A stretch of 44,478 nucleotides of DNA, taken from the NCBI GenBank assembly GCA_012517065.1, contig JAAYVR010000164.1:1-44478 (forward strand). The letters run 5' to 3'. The translations under genes were made by a program, and so were the position numbers. Each line of letters opens with the position of its first letter. Position 1 is the first letter of the stretch. The notes below the pieces were generated by a model. That model was not told the DNA's origin and made no database searches. It saw only the letters and a list, made by a program, of their open reading frames with translations. This DNA is from Verrucomicrobiota bacterium (lineage in GTDB: Bacteria > Verrucomicrobiota > Verrucomicrobiia > Limisphaerales > J093). Positions 26,901 through 36,184 of the stretch are shown one piece after another.

Positions 26901-29078
26901 TCATAGGTCTGCCGCACAGCGAAAACCCACGTTGGCGCAGCGGTCAATCCGGGGGCCCCATAACAACACCTTTGCAGCGAAATCAGCGCGTTGCGGACCC
27001 TCATCGAAGTACCATTGCGACCCGCCGCGTTTATAAAAGCTGCCACCGCGCAGAATGGCAAATCGCGTTCTGCCGTCACTTCGCTCGCTCTCGGTCCATT
27101 CCCAAACGTTGCCGCACATGTCAAGGCAACCGAACGGCGACCGGCCGCTTGGAAAAGCATCAACAGGCGTAGTGTCGCCGCCTGCGCCGTCGTTGCAACG
27201 CCCCTTCTCCATGGCATCACCCCATGGATAACACCTACCGTCTGGCCCTTGTGCGGCCCATTGCCATTCTTCGTCGGTGGGCAGCCGTTTGCCTGCCCAC
27301 GCAGCATAAGCGCGGGCATCGTCCAAATCGACATAAACGACCGGATGCTGTTCGCGACCCGGGGGCGGCCCGCCACTAACCCAATGCCGAAGGTAGTTCG
27401 TCGGATCAGCAGGTCGATACCCGGTCGCAGAGAGAAACTGGGCGAACTGGGCGTTTGTCACGGGATAAATGTCCATGGCAAAAGGGCGCACCTCCACCGT
27501 TCGCGAAATGATGAGCGGCCCGTGGAGCGACGGGAAACTGGTCGCGAAGTGTGGATGTGTAGAGTCATAAAACCCACATTCACGCACACGAAACGTGGTC
27601 TTCAACTGAATCTGTCCGCCGGGGATTTCCACCATGGCGCGCATGCTCGATCTTCCCGCGGCAACAGCCGAGGGCTTGCGAACTATAACCCGGCGCGATG
27701 GAAACCTCGTGTTCCAGTTCGCCCTGCGCATCAAATCCCTCTGTTCGCGCAAGAACCCACCGAAACCAGCCCCCACGGCTTCCGTCCGCCCTGCGATGAA
27801 ACAGCCGATGCCTCGCGGCGGCAAATCCCCGGCGATCGTCACCTCCGCAGTGCCATGACGCGGTTGACCAACACCGCCGGTGCGCCGCGTCGCCGCCTCG
27901 CGCCCGAGAACGCCATCCCAAACCCGCTCTCCGCTGCGCAAGCTGGCTGAAAACAATTCGCCGCGAACGGCGCTCTCAGACCTGTTGACCAACGTCCACA
28001 ACCGCAAGCCCATTCCTTCCCACAGACTCGCGTACACGTCCGGTTGCAGGGTGGGAACCAGAGGCGTCCAGCCTTCGCCACTGAAAAGATGTGCGAACCT
28101 TCGTTGCAGAGGCAGCATGGAACGAAGAACGGTCTTGTCCCGGTCGCACCATCCGTTCCATGTGCCGAAGATGTTCTCCCAAACCAGAATACCAGCGCCG
28201 TTCATCCATGCGGAGTGCAGTTCTGCGGTATGATCCCGGTCCCAGCGCCTGATCAGGTGCTGCTGATGACCGCGCTCGAACCAACGATTACGTAGAACTC
28301 CGGGAACATGGCTGTCAGGGAACCATTGCGCCCAGCTAAGGTGATGATCGTGAACGCTTGCTAATGGCAAAGCAAGTTCGCTTTCGAGGACCACCCCTGG
28401 CCGAACTGTATCCAGCGCTGCCCGCCATTCGCTTGCGCCGCGGTCGAGTGTGTCGAGAAACACGCCGTCGGCGTCCAAGGCGGCAATCAATTCCGCCATG
28501 ACCACTGGGTCGGCCCGGGTTTCGCGGCGTGTGTGCGTGTCCCACGGGTTGTAATCGAGGAAAACGCGAACGCCGGCTTTGTGAAGTTGGTTCACGGCTT
28601 CGCGCAGGGCTTGCAAGCCGCCCGGCTGTTCACGGTAGAAATCGAATTGATTGCGCGCGTCCAGGCCAATGCGCGGATAAGCGTGCCAGAGCACGACGCT
28701 GTCAAAGCCGCCAAACTCCTTTCGTGCATGAGCCAGAAACCTGGCAACATGATATCGTCCCGCGCGAACGTCGCAGAACAACTCATCGTTCAGCATAACA
28801 AAACCGCACGCAAAATTGCGCGTGGCCCATGAAAACTCGGGCCGTTCATAAAGTGCAGACGAATACTGCATGTCACGCCTGACCGATTCGCGCCATGCGA
28901 ACAATCGTTGGCGGAATTCGGGCCAGAGACCGGAATCCGACGGTGCGGGAATGAGATTTTCTTCAGGGGCGAACTTCCATGCTCCGGATGCCGCACTGGC
29001 ATTGGAACGAAAGCCGAGTCCACCCGCCAAAGCAGCACCCGCAGTCAATCCAATCCATTCACGCCGAGATAACAACAT
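26901..29078 (-). CDS. Tat-exported fusion: TIM-barrel (glycosidase-like) + SUMF1/FGE-like domain
   Basis: The 725-residue product starts with a Tat signal (LSRREWIG at 3-10). Residues about 50-430 look like a glycoside-hydrolase-type barrel plus sheet domain: GVRVFLDYNPWDTH (169-182), DADGVFLDTLD (202-212), VVLESELALP (229-238) and WALVNRS-like sheet near 361. Residues about 483-725 form a SUMF1/formylglycine-generating-enzyme-like domain: PVTNAQFAQFL (539-549), RLPTDEEWQWAAQG (598-611), CGNVWEWTESE (655-665) and RGGSF (677-681). The paired catalytic cysteines of true FGE, expected soon after RGGS, are absent (FYKRGGSQWYFDEG instead), so the domain is probably a binding or structural module. 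ATG 29078 is the first ATG. It lies upstream of the Gfo/Idh gene, with 99 bp between them, so co-transcription is possible. Confidence 0.82.
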   Translation of the reverse strand: MLLSRREWIGLTAGAALAGGLGFRSNASAASGAWKFAPEENLIPAPSDSGLWPEFRQRLFAWRESVRRDMQYSSALYERPEFSWATRNFACGFVMLNDELFCDVRAGRYHVARFLAHARKEFGGFDSVVLWHAYPRIGLDARNQFDFYREQPGGLQALREAVNQLHKAGVRVFLDYNPWDTHTRRETRADPVVMAELIAALDADGVFLDTLDRGASEWRAALDTVRPGVVLESELALPLASVHDHHLSWAQWFPDSHVPGVLRNRWFERGHQQHLIRRWDRDHTAELHSAWMNGAGILVWENIFGTWNGWCDRDKTVLRSMLPLQRRFAHLFSGEGWTPLVPTLQPDVYASLWEGMGLRLWTLVNRSESAVRGELFSASLRSGERVWDGVLGREAATRRTGGVGQPRHGTAEVTIAGDLPPRGIGCFIAGRTEAVGAGFGGFLREQRDLMRRANWNTRFPSRRVIVRKPSAVAAGRSSMRAMVEIPGGQIQLKTTFRVRECGFYDSTHPHFATSFPSLHGPLIISRTVEVRPFAMDIYPVTNAQFAQFLSATGYRPADPTNYLRHWVSGGPPPGREQHPVVYVDLDDARAYAAWAGKRLPTDEEWQWAAQGPDGRCYPWGDAMEKGRCNDGAGGDTTPVDAFPSGRSPFGCLDMCGNVWEWTESERSDGRTRFAILRGGSFYKRGGSQWYFDEGPQRADFAAKVLLWGPRIDRCANVGFRCAADL

Positions 29079-29162
29079 CGGAAAGATTTCAACTCCTCCC
29101 CCGCGAATCGGCAACTTGGATTTGCCGGGAGAAAAAATGCGCGCCAGACAGGCAAGCGGACT

Positions 29163-29580
29163 CTCGTGGACGTGATGTTCAGTCTAGCCAGCACAAAGCG
29201 GTTTGTCCGGTTCCTGCTGCCGCAGGAGATTTGCGATCTCTGGTGGCTGAAACTATTGCTCCGCTGGCTGGACGTGATCCCCATCCCGCCCGGGTCGCAG
29301 CCGCGCGAATTGCTTGGGGCGCTGCACGCAGCCTGAAATGCCATCCGGCAAGCAGAGGTCGTTGCTGTGTTTGCCGAGAAGCACGTTTCGCGCATTGGCG
29401 TTTTGCTGCCATTTCGACGTGAGTTCGAGCGGATCATGGAAGGCGTGGACGCACCCATCATGCCTGCCTGTTTGGGCCGCGTTTGGGGCAGTGTTCTCAG
29501 CCTTCAGTCGGGCCGTTTCTTTTGGAAAGTACCGCAACGCCTGCCTTACCCGGTAACATTCAGCTTCCGCCACGCACACC
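29163..29580 (+). pseudogene. Fragment of Aas-type lysophospholipid acyltransferase
   Basis: Frame 29163 onward reads DVMFSLASTKRFVRFLLP, then RWLDVIPIPPG, an in-frame TGA (29334-29336), then NAIRQAEVV, FAEKHVSRIGVLLPFRR, ERIMEGVDAPIMPACL and GRFFWKVPQRLPYPVT. These are successive conserved blocks of the PlsC-type acyltransferase domain in Aas-like fused proteins. The N-terminal transporter part, the NHxxxxD catalytic motif and everything after the VTFSF block are gone. FAEG has become FAEK. The stop and both missing ends show it is dead. Bases 29581-29740 hold no gene that I can support. Confidence 0.75.
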
Positions 29581-29740
29581 CAAGATCTGATTCAGATTGC
29601 CGTGACACACGTCCGTGGCATACTCGGACCGCGATCTGTTTGTTGTGGGCCGGTCAGCACCATGGAAGTCGCGCAGCTGACGGTAAACCTTGGCAAATTG
29701 ATTCGCAGGCACGGAAACCTTCAAAAGCCAAAACTGGAAA

Positions 29741-31021
29741 GTGAAACCAACTGACCTGCGCGGCATCTTGCAGTATGTGCCGCATTTTCGCGAAAAAGCG
29801 TTTGTGATCAGCCTCGATGGCGGCATCGTCGCGGACGAGAACTTTGCCAACATCGTGCTCGACATTGCTGTCCTGCGTTCTTTGAACATTCGCGTGGTTA
29901 TCGTTCACGGCGCTTCCGCACAAATCCGCGCCATGGCAGAACAACAGGGCCTGACGCCATCCGATTTCGACGGCACCGGTGTCACCGATGCCGCCACCCT
30001 AAACCTTGCTCTCACTGCCGCAAGCCGTGTCACCCAGGAGATTCTCGAAGGTCTTGCAACCCAGGACCTCCGAGCCGCTTGCCCAAACGCCATCGTCGCC
30101 CATCCAATGGGCATAATCCACGGCGTCGATCACCTGTTCACTGGCAAGGTCGAGCGCGTCGATTCCGAGCTTATCCATGCTCTTCTTCAGCAAGGCATTA
30201 TTCCGGTGATTCCGCCTCTCGGATTTGACGGCGAAGGCCGAACTTATCGTGTCAATTCCGATGCCGTCGCCGTTGCCGTTGCCGAAGCACTCAAAGCCGT
30301 CAAGGTTATCTACATCACCACTTACGAGGGCCTGTTCAAACAAGGCCGATTGTTCCATCAAATACTTGCGAGTGACCTCGAACAATGGCTGGCCCAAAAC
30401 CGCGACGATTTCCAGCCGTCCACACTCTCAAAAGCAATTCACGCCGCCGCCGCATGCCGCGCCGGCATCCCCAGAGTCCATATCATCGATGGCAGAGTCG
30501 ATGAGGCACTCTTAACCGAGGTCTTCTCCAACGAGGGCATCGGCACACTGGTCTATGCAAATGAATACCAACAAATCCGACGCGCCCTCAAAAAGGATAT
30601 TCCCAACATCCTCAAGCTCATCCGCCCAGCAATGGAAACCGACGAGCTGATGCGCCGTACCCGCGCCAGCATCGAAAAATCACTCAGCGATTTCTACTTG
30701 TTCGAAATAGACCAAAACCCGGTCGGCTGCGTCGCCTTACACGTGTACCCGGAAACTGGCAAAGGCGAGATCGCCTGCCTCTGCGTCAAGCCCTCCCACG
30801 AAAATCAGGGCATAGGGCGAAAACTCGTTCAGTACGCCGAAAACAAGGCACGCGAACTCGGCTTGCGCGAACTCATAGCTCTCTCGACTCAATCATTCAT
30901 GTTCTTCAAATCCAAAGCCGGTTTCCAAGAAGGAACACCCGACGATCTCCCAGCCGTCCGCCGCGAACGCTACGAACATAGCGGCCGCAAATCGAAAGTC
31001 CTCATAAAGAAACTACAGTGA
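29741..31021 (+). CDS. argA: Amino-acid N-acetyltransferase (N-acetylglutamate synthase)
   Basis: ArgA acetylates glutamate with acetyl-CoA, the first step of arginine synthesis, and is normally feedback-inhibited by arginine. The 426-residue protein has an N-terminal amino-acid-kinase-like domain (about 1-285; FVISLDGGIV, VVIVHGAS, YRVNSDAVAVAVA, YITTYEG) and a C-terminal GNAT domain (about 286-426; acetyl-CoA loop around SHENQGIGRKL). The two-domain layout and length match classical ArgA rather than ArgB or short ArgA. The start is GTG 29741, which gives the family-typical MKPTDLR opening; the Shine-Dalgarno sequence is weak. The stop overlaps the next gene's GTG by 4 bp. Confidence 0.92.
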   Translation: MKPTDLRGILQYVPHFREKAFVISLDGGIVADENFANIVLDIAVLRSLNIRVVIVHGASAQIRAMAEQQGLTPSDFDGTGVTDAATLNLALTAASRVTQEILEGLATQDLRAACPNAIVAHPMGIIHGVDHLFTGKVERVDSELIHALLQQGIIPVIPPLGFDGEGRTYRVNSDAVAVAVAEALKAVKVIYITTYEGLFKQGRLFHQILASDLEQWLAQNRDDFQPSTLSKAIHAAAACRAGIPRVHIIDGRVDEALLTEVFSNEGIGTLVYANEYQQIRRALKKDIPNILKLIRPAMETDELMRRTRASIEKSLSDFYLFEIDQNPVGCVALHVYPETGKGEIACLCVKPSHENQGIGRKLVQYAENKARELGLRELIALSTQSFMFFKSKAGFQEGTPDDLPAVRRERYEHSGRKSKVLIKKLQ

Positions 31022-31605
31022 CCAGCCCAGACCATAACACCACTCACCTGCCCTGCCGACAGTTGATCCGGCGATGGTTGCTGGCGTGTCGCCAACTCCA
31101 GATTCTCCCAACAAGACACGTGTTGCTGATCAGCGTTCGTCGGCAGCGAATGTGGTGGCTCCGCAAACTAAACACCGCTTCGTCTCGCCCCACTTACCGC
31201 CTCGTGCGCGATTTCACAGTGTCAACCTCAAAATTCGGCACCGGCCAGGCCGAAGCATCAAACCGCACGCCGCTCGGGCTCCACAGAATCGCCGCGAAAA
31301 TCGGCGCAGGTTGGCCAGTCGGAACCGCTTTCGTCGAGCGCCAACCAATCGGATTCGTCTGGCAAGGCCAACCTTCAGCATCAATAGCCCACCGCATCCT
31401 CTGGCTCGAAGGGCTCGAACCCGGCTTTAACTCTGGCGCTGGCTGCGATTCCCGCCAGCGATTCATCTACATCCACGGGGTCGCCGACGAAACCAAGCTT
31501 GGCCAACCCAACTCCCATGGGTGCATACACATGCTCGCATCTGACCTCTTGCGCCTATTCGATTACATCGAAGCCGCAAGCATGGTCTGGATCGATGCCA
31601 ATTGA
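31018..31605 (+). CDS. L,D-transpeptidase (YkuD domain)
   Basis: This enzyme family makes 3-3 cross-links in peptidoglycan or attaches proteins to it, outside the cytoplasm. The 195-residue product carries the YkuD catalytic motif: H153 in IYIHG and SHGCIHM at 166-172, with C169 as nucleophile. The N-terminal part (1-50) is rich in Arg and Trp with only weak hydrophobicity, so an export signal is not clear. The start is a GTG overlapping the argA stop (GTGA), suggesting coupled translation although the functions are unrelated. Confidence 0.88.
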   Translation: MTSPDHNTTHLPCRQLIRRWLLACRQLQILPTRHVLLISVRRQRMWWLRKLNTASSRPTYRLVRDFTVSTSKFGTGQAEASNRTPLGLHRIAAKIGAGWPVGTAFVERQPIGFVWQGQPSASIAHRILWLEGLEPGFNSGAGCDSRQRFIYIHGVADETKLGQPNSHGCIHMLASDLLRLFDYIEAASMVWIDAN

Positions 31606-31662
31606 CCCCGGCAACCCGTTGAAAAACTGGCAGTTAAGCGAACCCGCAGATTTTTCGAAATT

Positions 31663-31691
31663 TTGCTTGCCACCACAACAGGTTGTATTAG
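31663..31691 (+). promoter_or_regulatory. Candidate sigma-70-type promoter of nrdJ
   Basis: TTGCTT (31663-31668) and TATTAG (31686-31691) are spaced by 17 bp, about 160 nt upstream of the nrdJ ATG, in the gap after the L,D-transpeptidase gene. Confidence 0.35.
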
Positions 31692-31803
31692 CGTGCTGTG
31701 ACTTACCCAACTAAATGGGGTGTTGCGGCCGGCCTGTCACCAACCCCCCATCCAGTGTGGGTTTGACGGATTTCTCAACGTTTGCCCATGCCGGCCCGGC
31801 AAC

Positions 31804-31835
31804 GTTACAACAATGTAACCTGACTGTAACAGTCA
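31804..31835 (+). promoter_or_regulatory. Two adjacent inverted repeats upstream of nrdJ
   Basis: GTTACA-N4-TGTAAC (31804-31819) is directly followed by TGACTG-TAA-CAGTCA (31821-31835), ending 17 nt before the start codon. Both are perfect, share TGTAAC, and look like operator sites or small hairpins over the translation start. They do not match the NrdR box that I know. Confidence 0.5.
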
Positions 31836-31852
31836 CAGACCAGTTTAATGCC

Positions 31853-34800
31853 ATGACCCAGGCCAATGCCCAATTAGTTTCCGCTCCTGCGCAGCCAAGC
31901 CGCAAACCCAAGCGCCATGACCAATCCGTTAGCCCTGACACGCCCCAAAACGCCGCCGGGCAAAAGCTGCTGCGCATCGAGAGGGTGTTCAGTTCGCCAA
32001 CTGTTAACCCCTTCGACGAAGTCGAATGGGAAAAGCGCACAGCCGAAATCACCGACGACACCGGCAAAGCAATCTTCAGACAGGACGGCGTCGAAGTGCC
32101 AAAGAGCTGGTCCCACCTCGCCACCAAGGTCGTCTGCTCGAAGTATTTCTACGGCGATCCACAGAAACCCGACGAACGCGAGTACTCGGTCAGACAGCTC
32201 GTTCACCGCGTCGCCCGAACGATAGCTGACTGGGGCGTCCAAGATGGTTATTTCAGTGCCGAAGACGGCGAAGTGTTTTACCAGGAATTGGCATGGCTTT
32301 GCTTGAACCAGTACGGCGCTTTCAATTCCCCGGTATGGTTCAACGTCGGGCTGTACCACCAGTACCGCGTAGGCACAAATTCAGCCCGCGGTAATTGGCA
32401 TTACAACCGGGAGAAGGGAACCGCTGAACGTACTCCGACACAATACGAACATCCCCAAGCAAGCGCCTGTTTCATCCAAAGTGTCGAAGACAACATGGAG
32501 AGCATCATGCAACTCGCGTTCAGCGAAGCCATGCTCTTCAAGTACGGGTCGGGCACCGGCACAGACCTTACCCCAATCAGGTCATCCAAAGAAAAGCTCA
32601 GTGGCGGCGGCAGACCCAGCGGGCCATTGAGCTTTCTCAAAGTCTATGACCAGGTCGCAAACGTCGTCAAATCGGGCGGGAAAACACGGCGCGCGGCAAA
32701 AATGAACACACTCCGCGATTGGCACGGGGACATCGAGGAGTTTATAGAAGCAAAAGAAAAAGAAGAGCGGAAAGCATGGGCGCTCATCGAGCAGGGTTAC
32801 GACGGCTCGATGAATGGTGAAGCCTACAGCTCCGTAATGTACCAAAACGAAAACCTGTCCGTCCGAGTCAGCGACGAGTTTATGCAGGCCGCGATCGAAG
32901 GGCGCGAATGGTGGACACGATCCGTCACCACCGGCCAGCCACTCGAGAAGAAGGACGCAGCAAAACTGCTCTACAAGATCGCTGAAGGCACATGGGTCTG
33001 CGGTGACCCCGGCATGCAATACGACGGCGCCATCCAGAAATGGCATACTTGCAAGGGGACTGAACCCATCCACTCGACAAACCCATGCAGCGAGTATGTG
33101 TTCATAAACAACACCGCTTGCAACCTCGCTTCTCTGAATCTCATCAAGTTCCGCAAACCCGATGGCACTTTCGACGTCGAACGATTCAAGGCTGCCGTCC
33201 GCATATTCATCACTGCCCAGGAAATCCTCGTTGACAACGCCAGCTACCCGACCCAAATCATCGCCGAAAACTCACACATCTTCCGCACGCTCGGCCTCGG
33301 CTACGCAAACCTCGGATCGCTGATCATGAGTTTCGGGCTGCCGTATGACTCCGACGAAGCCCGCGCGCTGACCGGCGCAATCACCGCTATCATGACCGGC
33401 CACGCTTACGAGCAGTCCGCTCAAATGGCGTCCATTCTCGGCCCATTCCAAGGATACCACGACGCCCGTTGCGCCCATGTCCAAAACCCGGCCGCAAAAG
33501 ACAACGTCGAATCCATGCTCGGCGTCATCAAACTCCACCGACAGGCCGTTGAAGCAATCACCCCAAGCACCGACTTCGCCTACCTCAAAGAGGAAGCCCG
33601 GAAATGCTGGGACCGCGCGCTCGAACTCGGCCAACGTTTCGGTTTCCGCAACGCACAAGTCACCGCCCTTGCACCAACGGGCACAATCGCGTTCCAAATG
33701 GATTGCGACACCACCGGAATCGAGCCCGACATCGCACTCGTGAAATACAAGGTCCTCGCCGGCGGCGGGTCGCTCGTGATCGCAAACAAAACTGTCCCCG
33801 ATGCACTCCGTCGCCTCGGATACAACTCCGATGAAATAGACCGGATCGTCGCCCACATCGAAAAGTTCAACACAATCGAAGACGTCGAGGAAAACGGCAA
33901 AGTCATCAAAAGCGGCTTGAAACCCGAACATCTGCCGGTTTTCGATTGCGCCTTCAGACCAAAACGCGGCAAGCGCTCGATCCATTACATGGCGCACCTC
34001 AAGATGATGGCCGCAGCTCAGCCGTTCATCAGCGGCGGCATCTCGAAAACAATCAACATGCCCAACGAATGTACCGTCGAGGACATCCGCAACGCTTACG
34101 TCCAAGCGTGGCAAATGGGCCTCAAGTGCGTCGCAATCTATCGGGACGGCTCGAAACGCTCACAGCCCCTCAACACTCAACGCGTCACGCCAGGTTCCTC
34201 GGCGCAGACACAGGAACTCGAAGCGCTCCGAGCGCGTGTCGCAGAGCTCGAAGCCGAAGTTACCAAGCTCCGCGCGCAGGTTGGCAAACCGATCCGCCGC
34301 CGGCTCCCCGACACACGCAGGGCCGTGAATCACAAATTCAATATCGCAGGCCATGACGGTTATCTGAATGTCGGGCTGTTCGATGACGGCCAGCCGGGTG
34401 AATTGTTCATTACCATGGCCAAAGAAGGCTCGACCATCGGCGGTTTGATGGACACTGTCGCCACACTCACCAGCATCGCCCTCCAGTATGGAGTGCCCCT
34501 CGAAGCGCTGGTCAGGAAATTCAGCCACCAACGCTTCGAACCAAGCGGTGTCACAAACAACAAGGAGATCAGGAACGCTTCATCAATCATCGATTACATC
34601 TTCAGATGGTTGGCACTCGAGTTCATACCCGGCTACCGCGAGGAACACTCTCAAAACCACCGCCAGCAAGAACTCCCAATCCCGGGCCTCCAGGAAGAAA
34701 TCAAAAAGCGCATCAACAGGCCCGTGCCCGAGCTGCCAATCGAGCCGGATGCTGAACTGCCCAAGACGCAAGACCAACAGCAAAACACCGCAGTTCCCGC

Positions 34801-34957
34801 CTCGAATACGTCCCAAAGCGGTCGCGACCAAAATCCGTCGTTCGCTTTTGTCAACCAGCTCGACGCGCCACTTTGCACGAACTGCGGACAGGTCACCGTC
34901 CGCGCAGGCAGTTGTTACACTTGCCCAAACTGCTTTACTAGTCAGGGCTGCAGTTGA
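31853..34957 (+). CDS. nrdJ: Adenosylcobalamin-dependent ribonucleotide reductase (class II)
   Basis: NrdJ reduces ribonucleotides to deoxyribonucleotides using adenosylcobalamin, independent of oxygen. The 1034-residue protein shows QASACFIQS (C206) and the active-site NPCSE (410-414) with C423 in the following TACNLASLN stretch. It also has the barrel motif PTGTIAFQMDCDTTG, a coiled-coil linker (LEALRARVAELEAEV), a TSCPD-type domain (DGYLNVGLFDDG) and C-terminal CxxC pairs (CTNCGQ, CPNC). No N-terminal ATP-cone is seen. ATG 31853 is preferred: the longer frame to 31715 contains the inverted repeats. sucC follows after 3 bp, so nrdJ-sucC-sucD probably form one operon. Confidence 0.96.
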   Translation: MTQANAQLVSAPAQPSRKPKRHDQSVSPDTPQNAAGQKLLRIERVFSSPTVNPFDEVEWEKRTAEITDDTGKAIFRQDGVEVPKSWSHLATKVVCSKYFYGDPQKPDEREYSVRQLVHRVARTIADWGVQDGYFSAEDGEVFYQELAWLCLNQYGAFNSPVWFNVGLYHQYRVGTNSARGNWHYNREKGTAERTPTQYEHPQASACFIQSVEDNMESIMQLAFSEAMLFKYGSGTGTDLTPIRSSKEKLSGGGRPSGPLSFLKVYDQVANVVKSGGKTRRAAKMNTLRDWHGDIEEFIEAKEKEERKAWALIEQGYDGSMNGEAYSSVMYQNENLSVRVSDEFMQAAIEGREWWTRSVTTGQPLEKKDAAKLLYKIAEGTWVCGDPGMQYDGAIQKWHTCKGTEPIHSTNPCSEYVFINNTACNLASLNLIKFRKPDGTFDVERFKAAVRIFITAQEILVDNASYPTQIIAENSHIFRTLGLGYANLGSLIMSFGLPYDSDEARALTGAITAIMTGHAYEQSAQMASILGPFQGYHDARCAHVQNPAAKDNVESMLGVIKLHRQAVEAITPSTDFAYLKEEARKCWDRALELGQRFGFRNAQVTALAPTGTIAFQMDCDTTGIEPDIALVKYKVLAGGGSLVIANKTVPDALRRLGYNSDEIDRIVAHIEKFNTIEDVEENGKVIKSGLKPEHLPVFDCAFRPKRGKRSIHYMAHLKMMAAAQPFISGGISKTINMPNECTVEDIRNAYVQAWQMGLKCVAIYRDGSKRSQPLNTQRVTPGSSAQTQELEALRARVAELEAEVTKLRAQVGKPIRRRLPDTRRAVNHKFNIAGHDGYLNVGLFDDGQPGELFITMAKEGSTIGGLMDTVATLTSIALQYGVPLEALVRKFSHQRFEPSGVTNNKEIRNASSIIDYIFRWLALEFIPGYREEHSQNHRQQELPIPGLQEEIKKRINRPVPELPIEPDAELPKTQDQQQNTAVPASNTSQSGRDQNPSFAFVNQLDAPLCTNCGQVTVRAGSCYTCPNCFTSQGCS

Positions 34958-34960
34958 ACC

Positions 34961-36169
34961 GTGGACTTGCACGAGTACCAAGCCAAACAGCTCCTGACCG
35001 CTCGAGGAGTCGCCGTGCCTGCAGGTGCTGTGGCCGAAAGCCCCGCCCGGGCGCGCACGATCGCAGAACGTTTGCTCGAAAGCGACGTCCGGCGCTTTGT
35101 TGTCAAAGCGCAAATCCACGCAGGTGGCCGCGCCCTTGGTTCCCTTGTCGAACATCCCAACAAAGCCGGCATCACTTTTTGCTGCACACCCGAGGAGGTC
35201 GAGCACGCCGCAAGCGAGATGCTCGGCAAGACACTTGTCACCGACCAAACAAGGCCAGAAGGCAAACGCGTCCTGAAAGTCCTCGTCGAAGCTGCCATCC
35301 CTGTCCAACGCGAGTTCTATGCCGCAGTCGCTCTGGACCGGACCAAAGACTGTCCAGTTCTTCTGGCCTCAGCCACAGGCGGTGTAAGCATCGAAAACGC
35401 TGTTTCAGCCTCCCCAAACCGTCTCATCAAAGAATGGATCGATCCGCTTCTCGGGCTTCGACAGTTCCAAGCGCGCCGGGTGGCCGCAGCTCTGGGCTTC
35501 GTCGGCGGTTCGATCCTCACCGCAGCGGACTTCTTCCACAGCATCTACCGCACGTGGTGGGAATGCGAGGCCATGATCGTCGAAATCAACCCGTTCGTTC
35601 AAAACACCGGCCCCGCAACACAACATTCAATCATCGCCTTGGATGCCCGAATCGCCATCGACGACAACGCCCTCTTCAAACACCCGGAGTTCGAGTCGCT
35701 CAGAGACGCAGCCGAAGAGGAACCAATCGAAACCGAGGCCAGAAAACACGGCCTCGATTACATCAAGCTCGACGGCAATATCGCCTGCCTCGTCAACGGA
35801 GCCGGCCTCGCAATGGCCACCATGGACGCCATCAAACAATGCGGCGGAACACCGGCGAACTTCCTCGACGTCGGTGGCGGCGCTTCCCAGGAACAAGTCG
35901 CTGCAGCGTTCAAGACAATTCTCACCGACACAAATGTCCACGCCATACTCGTCAACATATTCGGCGGCATAACAGACTGTGCCGTCGTTGCCCGCGGCGT
36001 CGCTGCAGCAATAAATCAATCCGGAGTAAGGCTGCCCGTGGTCGTTCGAATCGAGGGCAACAATGCCACCCAAGGCCGCGCCATGCTCGTAGAAGGTCTG
36101 TCAAAGGTTATCGTCGCCCATTCAATCGAAGAAGCGGCAAGAATGGCCGTTCAAGCCGCTGGCGGTTGA
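34961..36169 (+). CDS. sucC: Succinyl-CoA ligase (ADP-forming) subunit beta
   Basis: SucC forms, with SucD, the TCA-cycle enzyme that couples succinyl-CoA cleavage to ATP or GTP formation. The 402-residue protein has the ATP-grasp opening MDLHEYQAKQLL, VVKAQIHAGGR (P-loop and nucleotide contacts), the metal-binding VEINPF, CLVNGAGLAMATMD and the C-terminal INIFGG-like VNIFGGITDC with RIEGNN. The start is GTG 34961, giving the canonical N-terminus three bases after nrdJ. sucD follows after 15 bp. An expanded stretch around 235-262 (EEEPIETEARKHGLDY) is within normal variation. Confidence 0.96.
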   Translation: MDLHEYQAKQLLTARGVAVPAGAVAESPARARTIAERLLESDVRRFVVKAQIHAGGRALGSLVEHPNKAGITFCCTPEEVEHAASEMLGKTLVTDQTRPEGKRVLKVLVEAAIPVQREFYAAVALDRTKDCPVLLASATGGVSIENAVSASPNRLIKEWIDPLLGLRQFQARRVAAALGFVGGSILTAADFFHSIYRTWWECEAMIVEINPFVQNTGPATQHSIIALDARIAIDDNALFKHPEFESLRDAAEEEPIETEARKHGLDYIKLDGNIACLVNGAGLAMATMDAIKQCGGTPANFLDVGGGASQEQVAAAFKTILTDTNVHAILVNIFGGITDCAVVARGVAAAINQSGVRLPVVVRIEGNNATQGRAMLVEGLSKVIVAHSIEEAARMAVQAAGG

Positions 36170-36184
36170 TTACGGCAAAACATT

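Noticed and set aside
26901-27640. Active formylglycine-generating enzyme (sulfatase maturation)
   Set aside because: The cysteine pair needed for catalysis is missing, and no sulfatase gene is in the window.
29662-29754. 30-codon leader-like frame overlapping the argA start
   Set aside because: It has a plausible composition but no ribosome binding site, no attenuator-like features and no known precedent before argA. I could not support it.
31606-31852. Cobalamin riboswitch in front of nrdJ
   Set aside because: The gap is short and I see no B12-box-like conserved stretch; only small palindromes are present.
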